The notes below the pieces were generated by a model. That model did no database searches. It was not told the origin of the DNA and saw only the letters and a program-made list of their open reading frames with translations. A DNA stretch of 64,000 nt from Clavulina sp. PMI_390 (Eukaryota; Basidiomycota; Agaricomycetes; Cantharellales; Hydnaceae): positions 163,560 through 227,559 of the forward strand of contig WIDE01000023.1 in the NCBI GenBank assembly GCA_015039315.1. The letters are read 5' to 3'. Positions 11,151-22,916 of this stretch are shown one piece after another (positions within the stretch are counted from its first letter, which is position 1; every line of letters begins with the position of its first letter). The translations under genes and the position numbers were made by a program.

Positions 11151-11534
11151 ATGCCAGCCCACAAAAAGCAGCAACCACGTAAACCTCAAACACCATTCTC
11201 CCCTACCAAGAAACGTATTGCTCAAGAGATGCGCCGAGATGGCTCTAAGCTCATAGACATTGCCGACAAGCTTGGCGTATCAACAGCCTCTGTCTCGCGG
11301 AATCTTCGCAAGCTGGGCGATTTGGATGACTACCATGCCAAAATGCCGCGCAGTGGTCGTCCGCGTCTACTGAGCTCTCAGAAACGGGTGGCGATAAGGG
11401 ACGCACTATTGTCGGGCAAGTTTCCTGATGCGGCCGCCGCACAGCGCGCCATGGCGCCGAATGTCTCCCCTGATACTGTGCGCCGCGCGTGTACCCAGAT
11501 GGGCCTTGTGGGCCGAAGAAGGGGACGCCACTGA
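11151..11534 (+). CDS. Tc1/mariner-type helix-turn-helix DNA-binding protein without a catalytic domain
   Basis: A 127-residue intronless frame encoding only the bipartite N-terminal DNA-binding part of a Tc1/mariner-type transposase. The first helix-turn-helix covers about residues 20-55 (LIDIADKLGVSTASVSRNLRK). A GRPR AT-hook-like linker follows near 67, then a second helix-turn-helix at about 73-118 (NVSPDTVRRACTQMGLVGRR). The stop comes exactly where the linker to the DDE/DDD catalytic domain should start, and no catalytic domain is found downstream. No terminal inverted repeats were recognised. It could be a truncated element or a domesticated DNA-binding protein; the clean frame and ATG favour the latter or a recent truncation. 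Confidence 0.75.
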   Translation: MPAHKKQQPRKPQTPFSPTKKRIAQEMRRDGSKLIDIADKLGVSTASVSRNLRKLGDLDDYHAKMPRSGRPRLLSSQKRVAIRDALLSGKFPDAAAAQRAMAPNVSPDTVRRACTQMGLVGRRRGRH

Positions 11535-12845
11535 ACCACGAAATTAAACACCAGCTAGCCAGCCCCCTATTGATCGAGTATGGCTAAGTGGGTAAGCTCG
11601 ATGCTGCCGAATGCAATGTGTTGTACTCATTCGGGCATACCTCCTTTCTACCATTGCTGCCAAGCGACTCGACCTTCCTTTTCTTGAGTTATTTACAACT
11701 CATGCCAAGTCCACTGGATTGTGTGTACCAACAGTGAAAATATCATCCTAACTGTACCGCATGTTCTGTAACCGCCCGCACGCGCCGTTCGAGTACCCCG
11801 CGGCGATGAAACTGATGCTGTCAGCACTCCGAAAACTACCCTAATCGGTAGCAAGAACACTGATAGCCACGTAGCCGCCTATCGCGCTGCCGCACAACGT
11901 GGCTGTCGATTACGCCGCTCCTCGACATTAGCGATCATTTTCTGCTTTTGGTTTCGTTTTCATTTTATCTGGATGGCAAAGCCACCACAGAGAGAGGCAT
12001 GGGTCGATCAACTACACAAAAAGGGTTTGAGCCATGTGCGCTGTCATCCGCGTTCATGAATGGGCGCGCCAGCGGTGGAGCGATCAGAATGCGCGAACGA
12101 GGTCATGTAGATCAGGGCGAAATAGCAGCGGTTCTTCAGAAATCTTACAAATACTGGTCGATTGGTCGAGCGGTACGTGGTGGCGGAGAGGTGACAAAGC
12201 CAGGAAGTGCGGTCGCTCGTTCGTTCGATAGAGAGCGAGAAGATAAAAAGGGCTACTGACAATGAGGCGGAGACATGATTCGCAGAGAGCCAGAGCGAGC
12301 GGGCATCGGGCATGCGGTTCGGATAAGCGCGATACCGTCGTACAGACGATATGCGGTGGCAATCGGTGAGGTGGGCAAGTCAATATCAAGAGACGAGGGG
12401 ATTGGGAGGGTGTTATATATTTGGATGAGTAAAGAGGGGTGGCTAGATCGGGATCTATGGAAGGAAGCCTAATGTATATAAGATGAGATGAGATGACAGA
12501 TGAGTGGAACCACGCGAGAGTTGAGTGTATGTATGAATGTGTCAGTCGGAGGGGGAGGAGGCACAGTCATGAAAAGACTCGCTCCCTCGTCTTCTTCGGA
12601 GAACGCCACGGAGATGTGCGTGACTCAGGATTGCGACAACCACGGAATCGGACTCTCCGACATACCCACACATACAGACATAGTCAATTCGTTCCGCAGA
12701 CTCCCCTAGAGGCATTTTATTTAGCTTCAACCAGATCTCAAAATAACAGGGGGCCCAGCATCTCGGGGCCGATGGGCGAATGAGGGCTTGACTCACCATG
12801 ACAGCCACGAGCACCACAGCAATGACATGCACGGGCGAGGCCGAA
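11535..12845. other. Intergenic interval between the HTH gene and the L10 gene
   Basis: About 1.3 kb without a supportable gene. It holds a short microsatellite-like stretch of GATGA units near 12480-12500 and purine-rich sequence at 12100-12450. Open frames on both strands are short and unrelated to known proteins. The right end is the 3' flank of the minus-strand L10 gene. Confidence 0.55.
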
Positions 12846-13745
12846 CTATGATGAAGACGACGGCGTCTTGCTCGATTCTGCTTGCTCCTCCTGCAGGCCC
12901 TTCTCATAGCCTTGTAAAGTGCGCAGCAGACTACCTCCCGCGGCGGCGCCCAAGACTTGTGACAGCTTTGCGGCTGGTGCGCTCAGCAGACCCACAATCT
13001 GTGCATGGAGCGTCTGTAATGTGGGGAGCTTGCTGACGCCCACGACATCCTCCGTGAGGAAGAACCGGTCTTCGACGACACCGGCGACGAGGCGGATGGA
13101 GGGTGGTGCCTTCACTTTGGGCGGCGCGTCTTCGATGTCATCTGGGTTGACGGGCCCGCGGCGTGCTGGTGGAGCGGATGCATCAGGGGCGAGTGGGGCA
13201 GGTGGGGCAGCACGGTCGATGACCCGGATGAGCGAGGCCAAAAGTGGGGGGTTGAGTTCCCGTGCCGAGATGAGGGCGTAGGATCCGCGCAGAGTCTTTG
13301 CGGCGCGCTGGACCGTAGCTTCGTCGAAGCGTGTTCGGAGAGAGGCGGTGAAGACACCAGGTCTGATAAATGTCACTGCCGCGGCGGGGGGAGGAGGGGA
13401 GGAAGAAGAAGAAGCATTCGCGGTGGGGGCTGGGTTCAAGAGGCCTTTTGAGGAGGATGAGGCTTTAGCTGCTTTGGACGCCGCGGCGGCAATGTCACGA
13501 CGCAGTTTATTAAGGGCATTGACTTTGACATTGTCATAGCGGACGAGGAGCAGCACGTCGTTTGAGTGAAGGAGGTTGGCGTATTGGGCGTGGAGGTGGG
13601 ATTTTCTGTCGCCGTAGACGCGACTCGGCTTGCGGTACTGGATCTTTTTCACGACCTCTGTGGCTGGTGCTTCTGTAGCATAGGCTCGTAGCTGGCCAGG
13701 CAGCGTTCTGCTTAGCAGAGAGACATTTTTGGAGGCAGACTGCAT
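12846..13745 (-). CDS. Mitochondrial large-subunit ribosomal protein uL10m (L10/MRPL11 type)
   Basis: Intronless gene of 299 residues. The N-terminus is a likely mitochondrial presequence rich in Ser, Arg and Leu (SLLSRTLPGQLRAYATEAP). It is followed by the L10 core: KSHLHAQYANLLHSNDVLLLVRYDNVKVNALNKLRRDI, then FIRPGVFTASLRTRFDE, LIASLIRV-type strands, and a C-terminal segment with VGLLSAPAAKLSQVLGAAAG that matches the usual L10 ending. uL10m forms the base of the mitoribosomal stalk. A Ser/Pro/Ala insertion near residues 95-120 and another near 185-215 lengthen the protein. It is divergent from the ABCG transporter gene. Confidence 0.88.
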   Translation of the reverse strand: MQSASKNVSLLSRTLPGQLRAYATEAPATEVVKKIQYRKPSRVYGDRKSHLHAQYANLLHSNDVLLLVRYDNVKVNALNKLRRDIAAAASKAAKASSSSKGLLNPAPTANASSSSSPPPPAAAVTFIRPGVFTASLRTRFDEATVQRAAKTLRGSYALISARELNPPLLASLIRVIDRAAPPAPLAPDASAPPARRGPVNPDDIEDAPPKVKAPPSIRLVAGVVEDRFFLTEDVVGVSKLPTLQTLHAQIVGLLSAPAAKLSQVLGAAAGGSLLRTLQGYEKGLQEEQAESSKTPSSSS

Positions 13746-14483
13746 ATTTTGTGCGTGGCGTCACAAAAAGTCACACACAGAAACGCTCGGTCCCGGCAGA
13801 GTAACAAGCCACAACGAAATCGACTCTAGACCCTTGCAAAAAGAAATTATTCTAGGAGGTCCACATGTGATGGGTAGTAGTGTATACGAGTATCCAGTGC
13901 AAAAAGGAGAGAGTGTGTGGGGGAGAAGGAAGAACTTCGGTTCGGTGTTCCGATGCACGCGCATCGGACGGAAGATGCGCGTTTCTCGCCATGCAGACGC
14001 CCCGCCCGGAGCCTGCAGCCTGCAACGAGGGGGCAAAAGCCGCGTCTGGAACGAGTAGAACGCCGGGGAAACTTCATAAGCTGGATATTTGGTGTGTTGC
14101 TAAGCTGAGGGGCTGTGACAATTAGGTTGCAGTGCATACATAGTCGCTTTAGGTGCCTGTTGTGACATGGGTTTGTCGGAAACACGCCGATGCGGTGACT
14201 TGCGCTCGAAATTGCGCGAGTCCCGCACGACCCCGCCTAGATCCAGTGTCTGAATAATATGGGAAGAATGGGAAGGCGCTTCCCTGACTCCGACCATGGT
14301 GGCTGGCTGACATCCAGATTTCAGATTTCTACGAATTCACTCCTGTTTTCCCAACTCTCCTTATAATCCTGCCCTCGATCCGCCACTGGGCCAACCACAC
14401 CACGCCCGCACCCCTCGTCCCTTCCCCCTACCTACCGCGGCAAGTCTCTACACGTCCTCTGCCATCCACCTCCTTCCCCCACA
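13746..14483. other. Divergent promoter region between the L10 and ABCG genes
   Basis: The interval lies between two divergently transcribed genes and must carry both promoters. The last 150 nt before the ABCG start are pyrimidine- and C-rich (CCACC, CCTCG, TTCCCCC), as in strongly expressed fungal genes. A short open frame near 13880-14125 has no family resemblance. Confidence 0.55.
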
Positions 14484-17400
14484 ATGTCCATGACTGATAT
14501 CGAAAAGGTGAGCAGCAGCCCCACATCGCTATTGACAGCTGGTGTCAATCCCCCCTCCAAATCGCGCAATCAAGACTCACTGTCTCCCTCTTCTCTTTTT
14601 TCATTTCGCACTGCTGTCTGTCTGGCTTGACACTCGATCACTAGAGCGGGGCTGGCCACGTCCTTGAATGGACCAACCTCACTGCCGTCGCCTCGAACGG
14701 CAATGTCATGCTGCACCCTCAATCGGGGTCCGTCCACTCGGGCAGCCTCCTTGCTGGTGAGTCTCTTTCACAACAAGCTTCGCTATGATACCAGGTGTCT
14801 AATTCTCCCTAAAAAAAAAATGCAGTCATGGGCCCCTCTGGTGCCGGCAAGTCGACCTTCCTCGACCTCGTCAGCCGACGAAGGCACTCTTCCAACACGG
14901 ACGGCGTGGTGAGTACTTCGCATGATTTGCAATTCGGCCGTCGGTTGAGCGTCCATCGCGTGTGCACAACCGGCGGCAATGCTCCGGACCAAATATACAC
15001 ACGCTGACCGCATGTTCCAATTCCCGCCTATGCTTACTAGGTCACCTTTGATGGGTCCGCCGACTTCAACATGCGTGATATCGCAAACTACGTGGAGCAG
15101 GATGATGCGCTGCTCGGTGTCCTGACAGTGCGCGAAACGGTCACTTACGCCGCCAAACTCAGGTCAGTAGCGCATAGCTTCAGTTTTTTATTTTCTCTCT
15201 CTCCCATTCTCCTTGATCCTTTGTCATGCTTTTTCTCGCTTCCCATCTGCATTTCTTGATCCCCGTAAAATGATTGAGCTCCTAACGACTGACAATTTCT
15301 CTTTCCTCTTTTTGTCTATGAATGAAATGACGCTCCTTAATAATTGCCTCTTGCAATTGAATCCCGACCCACCGCCGTTGCAAATCACTGGCTCACCACG
15401 TTTCTGACAATGATATGCCGATGACTGTCACATTCTATGGATCTCGCCTCCGACTCACTTCACTGCCTGTCTGCCTCCCCCCTCCTTGCGCCTTATCTCT
15501 TCTTTTACCCACCCCTCAATTATCCTTGGGCGTCAAAATCTTTACCGAACTACCCACACTGCCCTCGCATCGAACTGTGATTTGGTTGTTGATCCTTCCC
15601 GTGCCGGCCCGACCTCCTCGCCTTTCTACCCCTGGTGGCTGTCAACGCACCCATTCCAACATACCTACTGCGTCCGCTTCTTTTCACATTTTCCACTATC
15701 CGCTATCCCGGGAACTCCTTTTGGATTTTGCCTTTTGCCTTTTTTCGCTTTTGCCTTTGGCATTTGGAATTGCCTCCCTGCAGCCTGCCCTCGAGCACTC
15801 CATCTTCGGAAATCAACCAGATCGTCGATGAGACCCTGCGTTCCATGGGCCTTTCAGAGGTTGCCGACAACCGTATCGGCAACCCCATCCAGCGTGGTAT
15901 CTCGGGTGGACAGAAGCGTCGTGTCACCATGGCCAGCGCTGTCGTGTCGCGCCCGCGAATCCTGCTCTGCGATGAGCCCACCTCCGGTCTCGACTCGCTG
16001 ACCAGCATGAAGGTCATCTCCTCCAGTGAGTTTTCCGAGCCCTTTTTTTGTTTATCACTACATGTTCACTAATATGGGTGGATGATTATAGTCAAGGCAT
16101 TCGCCAAGCTCACCGACACCATCGTCATTGCGACCATCCACCAGCCTAACTGGGAGACTTTCTCGCTCTTCGATGAGGTGCTCTTCCTCGCCGGTGGTCA
16201 TGCCATGTACCAGGGCCCAATCAGTGCGTTTTCCGTTCTCTCCTCCTGCCCTTGCATCGTGTTCTAATGGTTCTATCCTTTCTCTTGCAGACAACGTCGT
16301 TGCCTACTTCGACAACCTTGGATTCCCCTGCCCTGGTCACACTAACCCTGCTGACCACGTCATCAGCGTCGTCAACACCGACTTCGTCTCGCCCATGGAC
16401 ACCCCTGCCGTGTCTGGGGCTGACAAGATGGCTGCTGGCGCCAGCCGCACTGAGGCTCTTGCCGCCGCATGGCAATCGCACCGTGCGTTGCCCATGTCGC
16501 ACACCTCGAGCGCATCCACTTCGACCGCTGCTACCAAGAAGGGCAAGGGCCACAAGGCTTCGCTCTCACGCGAGCTGTCCGCGAACCCACAGTCCAACAG
16601 CTTTGCGACTCAGTGGTGGCGCACGTACCTGCTCATGCAGCGTATGGCGATCAACTACCAGCGCAACTTGCTCGCGTACGGTGTCCGTGTGGGCATGTAT
16701 GCCGGTATGGGCTTCCTGTTGGCTACGGTTTGGGTTCACTTGGGCAAGGAGGACACCAAGATCAACGATCGTCTGTCTGTGCACTTCTTCTCCGTCGCTT
16801 TCTTGGGTTTCATGAGGTTCGTGTTTTCCCTTCCCTTACTTTGGCTTCTCGATGCTAACTTGCCTGGATCCACAGTGTCGCTGGTATTCCTTCCTTCCTC
16901 GAGGAGCGCGCCGTCTTCATGCGTGAGCGTAACAACGGGTTGTACGGTCCTGGTGCATATGTCATTGCCAACTCGCTCGTCAACATTCCCTTCCTGTTCA
17001 TGTGCGCGACCCTCTTCGTCGTCATCTGGTACGTCGCTCTTTCTCCCCTTCTTCCTTGCTACTTGATCCTAATGCATTCTCCACAATAGCTACTGGGCTA
17101 TTGGTCTGCACCCCGGCGTGAACCAGTTCTTCCGCTTCCTGTCGTTCCTCTTCATTGCCATCTACACTGCTGAGGCCCAGGCTGTCTTCGTCGCTGCTGC
17201 CCTCCCCATCTTCGTTGCTGCGCTCGCTATCGCGTCCTTCCTCAACGGTCTGTGGATGGTACGTATTTTCCTTATTGTGCTCGCTCAGTCCAGTACAACA
17301 TATCTGACAATCTCTTTAACTCACAGTGTGTCCAAGGCTACTTCATCCGCGCTATCAACCTGCCCCGCTTCTGGTACTACACATTCCACTGGATCGACTA

Positions 17401-17659
17401 CCAGACCTACGCTTTCAACTTGCTCGCTCGCTCGGATCTCACTGGTGTTGTCTTCACCTGCCAGCAGATCGGTGACACTTGCCAGTGCGCGTACCCAAGC
17501 TCGCTCACGCCTGCTCAGTGCGCTGTCCGCGGCGAGGATGTCCTCCAGTCGCTCCAGATTGACGGCTTCGACATGGGCCTGTACGCCGGTATCCTGATCA
17601 TCATTGCGGTTGTCTACCGTATCTTGTTCTGGGCCGTCCTCGTCTGGAGGAAGAAGTAG
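14484..17659 (+). CDS. ABCG-type half-size ATP-binding cassette transporter
   Basis: Half-transporter of the ABCG (White) family with the typical NBD-then-TMD order; it would act as a dimer to export lipids, sterols or drugs. Ten exons (14484-14507, 14645-14756, 14826-14908, 15041-15162, 15784-16025, 16092-16223, 16291-16816, 16876-17028, 17090-17258, 17327-17659) give 631 residues in phase. Walker A (GPSGAGKST) lies near residue 50, the Q-loop (VEQDDALLGVLTVRET) near 90, the signature ISGGQKRR near 155, Walker B (ILLCDEPTSGLDS) near 175, and the H-loop (IATIHQPNWE) near 210. The membrane part starts near 350 with conserved RNLLAYGVRVGMYAG and ends with a Cys-rich extracellular loop (TCQQIGDTCQCAYP) before the last helix. 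Intron 4 (15163-15783) is 621 nt, about ten times normal. The 3' UTR is T-rich. Confidence 0.92.
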
Positions 17660-19112
17660 ATTTCTTTCTTTCTTTTCTACCGATATTTTCTTTCTTTCTT
17701 TCTTCTCACCGCCTGTTGGGTCCCGTGTTTCCTTCCGCTTACTATTAATTGCGCCAGTGTTACTCTGATACCACTCCAACCGCCCACACTCTCTTTCTGG
17801 CTGTCAACCCCTTTTCTTCTTTTTTCAAGTTTTTTCATCACCACCACCAACCAGAATCTAGACCCCTCCACCAAGCACTGTGCATTTCTTTCCCCTTTTC
17901 TGCTACCACTAATTGTTATCGCTGTCGTCTGTCAAGCTAGCTACCTTTGTGTGTTTGAACGAAATCCTATCATCCACTACTACCACGAATGTCTCCCTTT
18001 CTCCCTTGTCATCGGATTGTACCAACTACACTAGGCTGCTTTGTTACGAAATGTTCATGATAATTTTGGACTCGAATTTCTCTTGCTTGTGGGACTTGCG
18101 CTTGGAGTGATCGTGAAATGAACCTGGGGCTTGCTATCTCGCTCGTTGGAATTCTGATACTTCATGCGCAGGCATATGGCAGCGGTGACATACGTCTGTC
18201 AGTGTCAATGTGTGGGCGCATTGATAGGCTCTCAATATATATATATGGTACATATGGAGGGTGAGCGCTGGTAACTACGTATACGTGAGTCGAGAGACGG
18301 GCAGGGTTCTTTGATGGACATGATACTGAGTGGAAGGTTACAAGACTCAGTCGGATAGGGAGGGGTGGCGTCCCAAAGTTGAAAGTGGCCGCCTATGAAT
18401 CGCTTGTCCGCCAACAAAGGAAGAAAATCAAAAGAGAGAGCTAGAGAGCAAAATAAAAAAGGGGCCTTCTGTCGATAAGAAGAAGAGAAGGCGTTTTTCC
18501 TTCTTGATACGTCGATGTCGATCATGACGAGCATGGCATGAATAGGACCTGGACATGAGCGTGTGAGTGACCCGCGGAGATTAGATGCTGGAACGGACCG
18601 CTCCGCGGCGAGGGGCGAGGGGGCGAAGAGGGGGAAGGAGGAGACTCCCGGCGGCTTGAAGACGGTGAATGGAGCTCGGCCTATTCCAGAGGCAATCGGG
18701 GGAGGCTTAGTTTGGCTCTATATGCATCGAATCCCTACCTGGCTCTCGACCCAAACAAATACGGATTCGATATATACCTGAACGTGGGCATTCGCTGAGC
18801 AAGACGGACTGCGCAACAAGCAAATGTCCACTAACGGTGAATTCATCAGGAGATCATGCGCGGGAGGCGATTCACATTTTGAACTAGACGCACGCTGCGC
18901 CCGAAGCGAGCGCTTACAGAGGGCATACGTGGAGATACTGCGAGAACTGAGTAAGGGGCTTTTGGACTCTTGAATCTGACGTTTCACCGTCACCTCCACG
19001 CGGGTCATCCCCCGCATTCGCTTCAGCCTGAACCTCTCCTAGTCATCTTGCCAAGCTTCTGCTCGCGTCCGAGTCATTTGAGTGCTTAGTGTGTCGATTT
19101 GGTTGAGTAACG
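17660..19112. other. Intergenic interval after the ABCG gene
   Basis: Begins with a (TTTC)n-rich 3' UTR (17660-17710) and continues pyrimidine-rich to about 18010. An AT dinucleotide run lies at 18235-18246, and purine-rich sequence follows at 18410-18500. No gene is supported on either strand. Confidence 0.55.
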
Positions 19113-20495
19113 ATGATCGTAGACCCACAAACCGAGGTGAAGACCTCTCCACCAGCATCGCCTTCATCTTCATCCCCTCCGACCAGCCCGTCCCTGGATA
19201 CTGTGTCATCGCCCACCACTACCGGACCGACCGTCCATAGATGCTGCGCTATATCTCCAGGTTCACTGGCACACCCGCACGCCGAGGGTGCTGCGCCTCT
19301 CACCCACCAACATCCTCCCCACTCCCAATTAACTCCTCCTACCACTAGAACCCGCTCTCTCTCGAATGCGACCACCTCGACCGTGATGACTGTTTCCCCC
19401 CCACCATCCTACAACACTGCGATGTGGGCGACGGATGTTGAGATGGGGCAAGATGCCGATGCCGAGAACACGAAGCCTCCCGGCATGCTCTCTCCCGCAC
19501 GGAGAAAGCTCAGGAGACTGTTAAGATGGTTCATGTTTGTGATGCTATTAGTCTGCTGTGTCGAAGTGGTCGATGAGTTGAGTTGGCGATATGTGAGTAA
19601 TCACTCGAATTCAAGTTTTTGCCCTGAGCGCATTTTCCTGGTTCGCTCGACTTGCGGCCAACCAGTAGCTCTTTTTCTTCGTGCCACTAAAGCACCGTAC
19701 TGATGCGTGCGCGTTCTCTCTTTCGTCCATGTGTTCTTCATCGCCGTCGTATTTCGGGCTCGATCGGCGTGGGTGCATGTGGTCATCTTGGAATGGCTGT
19801 GTTACCTTCCGCAGACTCCTGCGTACCGTGAGCAACTCGGCACAACCATCTCCCAACACATGGGCATCGATCAGTCCTTCCCCGCACCTGGCAATGCTAC
19901 TGCCCCATTCCCGCCTCCAGACTCGAAACAGATGGAGTCACTATTGGCCGCATGGCTTCGCCAGCTGGAGGATCTCCGCCTCGGACTCGGGTGGGGAGTC
20001 TTTGGTGCAGAGACTGATTCTGAGAGCACTACGACGATCACCTTGGACATTCCCGTCAACACGAGCGTAGAAGATAGGCCTACTGCCGTCAAGGAAAACA
20101 CCGGCGTGCCTTCCCCTCTGGACACAGAGGCGGCAGTGGACGATGCTAATATTACAAACCCCACAGCACCTCCTCCAGGGTCCCACCACCCTTGCATCCC
20201 CGTTAATTGGGTCTACAGCCTCAAACCCACATCAACACCTGCCGACTCCGACGACGAGGCGTTATCTGTAGGTCAGGAAATCGAGATCGAGCTCGAAGTT
20301 CCCCACGGTGAAGATCTAGCCGCCCTATTCAGCAGAAATAGGGATGGAAAACCGACACTTCGAGTGCCAGTGTCAGTGCATGATTCGTTCTTCCTCGAGG
20401 GTGATGATACTCCAATCTGCATTACACTTTCGCGAGCTCCCCTCGCTGCTATAGAGCCATGGGCGGGTGTTCCTGACATCGACCAAGATGATTAA
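19113..20495 (+). CDS. Unrecognised single-pass membrane protein with proline-rich N-terminus
   Basis: I do not recognise this protein. The proposed model has exon 1 at 19113-19592 and exon 2 at 19815-20495 (386 residues). The intron of 222 nt ends at a good acceptor (TTCCGCAG) and keeps frame. The N-terminal 110 residues are rich in Pro, Ser and Thr. A basic stretch (ARRKLRRLLR) then leads into one hydrophobic helix (MFVMLLVCCVEVV, about residues 140-152). The C-terminal part is acidic and contains YREQLGTTISQHMG and a beta-rich ending (EIEIELEVP, LRVPVSVHDSFF). This suggests a type II or tail-side luminal domain. Frame is open through part of the intron and encodes a second hydrophobic stretch (VLSFVHVFFIAVVF), so another splice form is possible. 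Confidence 0.6.
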
Positions 20496-21284
20496 CTTCT
20501 GGTATGTCACTTCTTCCTCCTTGAGCGTAGTCCTCCCGTGCTCACAAGACACATTCCTCTCTAGATAGATCCATTCCATTTCATTTCTCAGTCCGAGATT
20601 CCAAAAGCCTCTATTGCATGAACTATTCTATTATGGATTTCTAGTGACCCCCATTTCAGATCAAGCGTTTCCTCGATGACATTAGGTTTTATTTTCATGA
20701 GCTTTGCTGCACATCTTTACTACTGAGAGACTCATTCGCTTTTTCTGCCAAACAATATTCCACTCTTGCCATCTTGTACTATTTACTGCACCTCATGTAA
20801 TATAGCCTCGCATCGCAGCATAGCATTTATTTTTCTTCAATTGTACTGGAGTTGTCATTGCAAACTAACTGACTCCGTGTTTGCATCGTGTCGAGAGTTG
20901 TCATCGGGCTTCGGAAAACAATTGTGATTTGCCAGAAGTCTCGGAGGGAGTCAGGCCGCAGACCGAGCTGGACCACACACAAACAGCGAGAAAACGATAG
21001 CTGTTAGTTAGCAGCTTTATAAGCCTTTTCCATGCAAGCTATATTCAAGCTCTCTCGTGCCATTGTTCGGACCATGAGAGCGCCTGTCCTGGTCATCTTT
21101 GCTGACGCCCCAGCCCCCGAGCAAGCTGACCACGCTTGGGAACCTATGCCTGTCTTTCTGTCAGCACCATAACCCCGTACTTCAGTGTTCCGCAGTATAA
21201 ATATAAGATGCTTTCAAGGGATTCTGAGCCCAATCAACCGTCTTCGTAGCATCTTCACTGTTCCTGACTTCCTCAATCCTAATC
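20496..21284. other. Intergenic interval and promoter of the first AIF-like gene
   Basis: From about 20870 the sequence resembles that before the second AIF-like gene (from about 23165). Shared blocks include GTGATTTGCCAG, GATAGCT followed by TTTATAAGCC or TTTGTAAGGC, and a GAGAGCRCCT block, so the promoter was duplicated with the gene. TATAAATA lies at 21196-21203, about 85 nt before the ATG. Confidence 0.65.
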
Positions 21285-22916
21285 ATGGCCCCCAAGAAAG
21301 AGATTGTTATCGTTGGCGGAGGCAGTGGTGCGGCGCTCGCATACGCCCTCAGCCCTTCGCTCGACTCGTCCAAGCACAACCTCACTCTCATCTCCCCTCT
21401 CCCCTTCGCGATACATAACCCAGCCACCGCTCGCATGGTCGTCACGAGTGCGGGTAATCTCGAGTCGAAGCAGACTGGTGCCTTCATGCCTTACGACAAA
21501 CTCTTCAAGCCGGGAAAACCTGGCAGGTACCTCCAGGACCGTGTCATAGAGGTCAACGACAGGGAGAAGACTCTTGTGCTGGAAGGGACTGGTCAGAAGG
21601 TTGCGTATAATTATCTCGTGCTTGCCACGGGTTCTGTGTGGGGAGGCCCCATTTCGTTTGATCGAATGAACAGCGAGGGGGAGTTACTGGCCCATGTCGC
21701 AGAGTGGAGAGGAAGGATCGCAAAGGCAGAGCGGGTCGTCCTTGTTGGCGGTGGCACTGTTGGCATTGGTGCGATCCTTGTTTCTTGGTTCTCCTCCAAG
21801 AGTTCCTACGCTCGTTTATAGGAACAATTCGGAGACTAACCTTAGCTTATTTACACCTTAATACGTTAGAACTATCCGGTGAAATCAAGCAGGCATTCCC
21901 AAACAAGAGCGTTACGGTCATTCATGCCGCCAAGAAGCTCCTCAACCCAACCTACACCGACAAGACCCGTGATCGTGGCCTCGCTACTCTACAAGCGGCC
22001 GGGGTTAGAGTGGTTCTCGATGACCGCCTGGACGGCGTCCCTGTAGAAGGCATTATCGCTGAAACCGCCGCTGGGGTTTCATTGAGGACGGAAAAAGGTG
22101 TCATGCTCGAAGCAGATCTCTTCGTATGTGTCAGACATCACCGGCTCTGTTAAATTCTTCTTTCCCTTTCTGCTGCATTTTTGATGCTGATTCATCTTAT
22201 CGCTTTCTATTCACCTCGCCACGAACCTTTGATTGGGACACCCGGCCATTTTTGGCTCCCGGCTCCTCCGCGCCGACCAACTCCCCTTCTGAACAAATTC
22301 CGGTAGATTCCCACCTTTGGTCCTCGCCCCAATACATGGTTCCTCAAGAGCTTCGCGTCAGGAGCAGCTCTTTCCCCCACCGGGCGCGTCAACGTGACCC
22401 CGACGCTTAACGTCCAGCTCTCTTCATCCACTATCCTCCCAGATGTGTGGGCAATGGGCGATATCGTGGAATGGGACGAGCAACATTCATTTGTAAAAGC
22501 TATGGCGCACTTGCCCATTATCAAGAAAAACCTGCTCGCGACGCTGGCTGGGGACGAGGGCGGGAAGCTCGCAGAGTACCAGAAACCCAAAGAGTTGCTC
22601 CTGGTCACAGTCGGGGTTCGTATATCTCACATCATATCCTGTTCAGCTTGGAACTCATGATATTATTTATTCTCTTTCATTTACTTGGCATTGCTATTAT
22701 CATCCACGTTGAATTGCCTGCCCATGGATTCCTACCACTTTCCTACCACCATTGCTATGGCCGATTCCTCCGAACATTTTCAATGCGACCAAGCAGAAGG
22801 GAGGATTTGGTTTCTTGCCTTTCCTAGGAGGTTGGGTCATTGGTAACTGGATTGTTGGGATGATCAAATCTGGGGGTCTCTTCGTCTCGCTCGCGCGCAA
22901 GGGGCTCGGCCTGTAG
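21285..22916 (+). CDS. AIF/AMID-like FAD-dependent pyridine nucleotide-disulphide oxidoreductase (tandem copy 1)
   Basis: Predicted FAD/NAD(P)H oxidoreductase of the AIF-M2 (AMID/FSP1)-like group; relatives reduce quinones. Exons 21285-21768, 21870-22123, 22307-22615 and 22797-22916 give 388 residues in phase. The FAD Rossmann motif (EIVIVGGGSGAALAYAL) is at residues 6-22, the ATGSVWGGP motif that closes the first nucleotide site at about 113-121, the second dinucleotide-binding glycine loop (VVLVGGGTVGIE) at about 152-163, and the C-terminal FAD-contacting block (VWAMGDIVEWDEQH) near 290. The tail (GGWVIGNWIVGMIKSGGLF) is hydrophobic and may attach the protein to a membrane. The next gene (23633) is a close paralogue with the same exon structure. 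Confidence 0.9.

Noticed and set aside
12919..13281. Plus-strand frame of 120 codons inside the L10 gene
   Set aside because: Antisense shadow of the minus-strand mitochondrial L10 frame, with no independent features.
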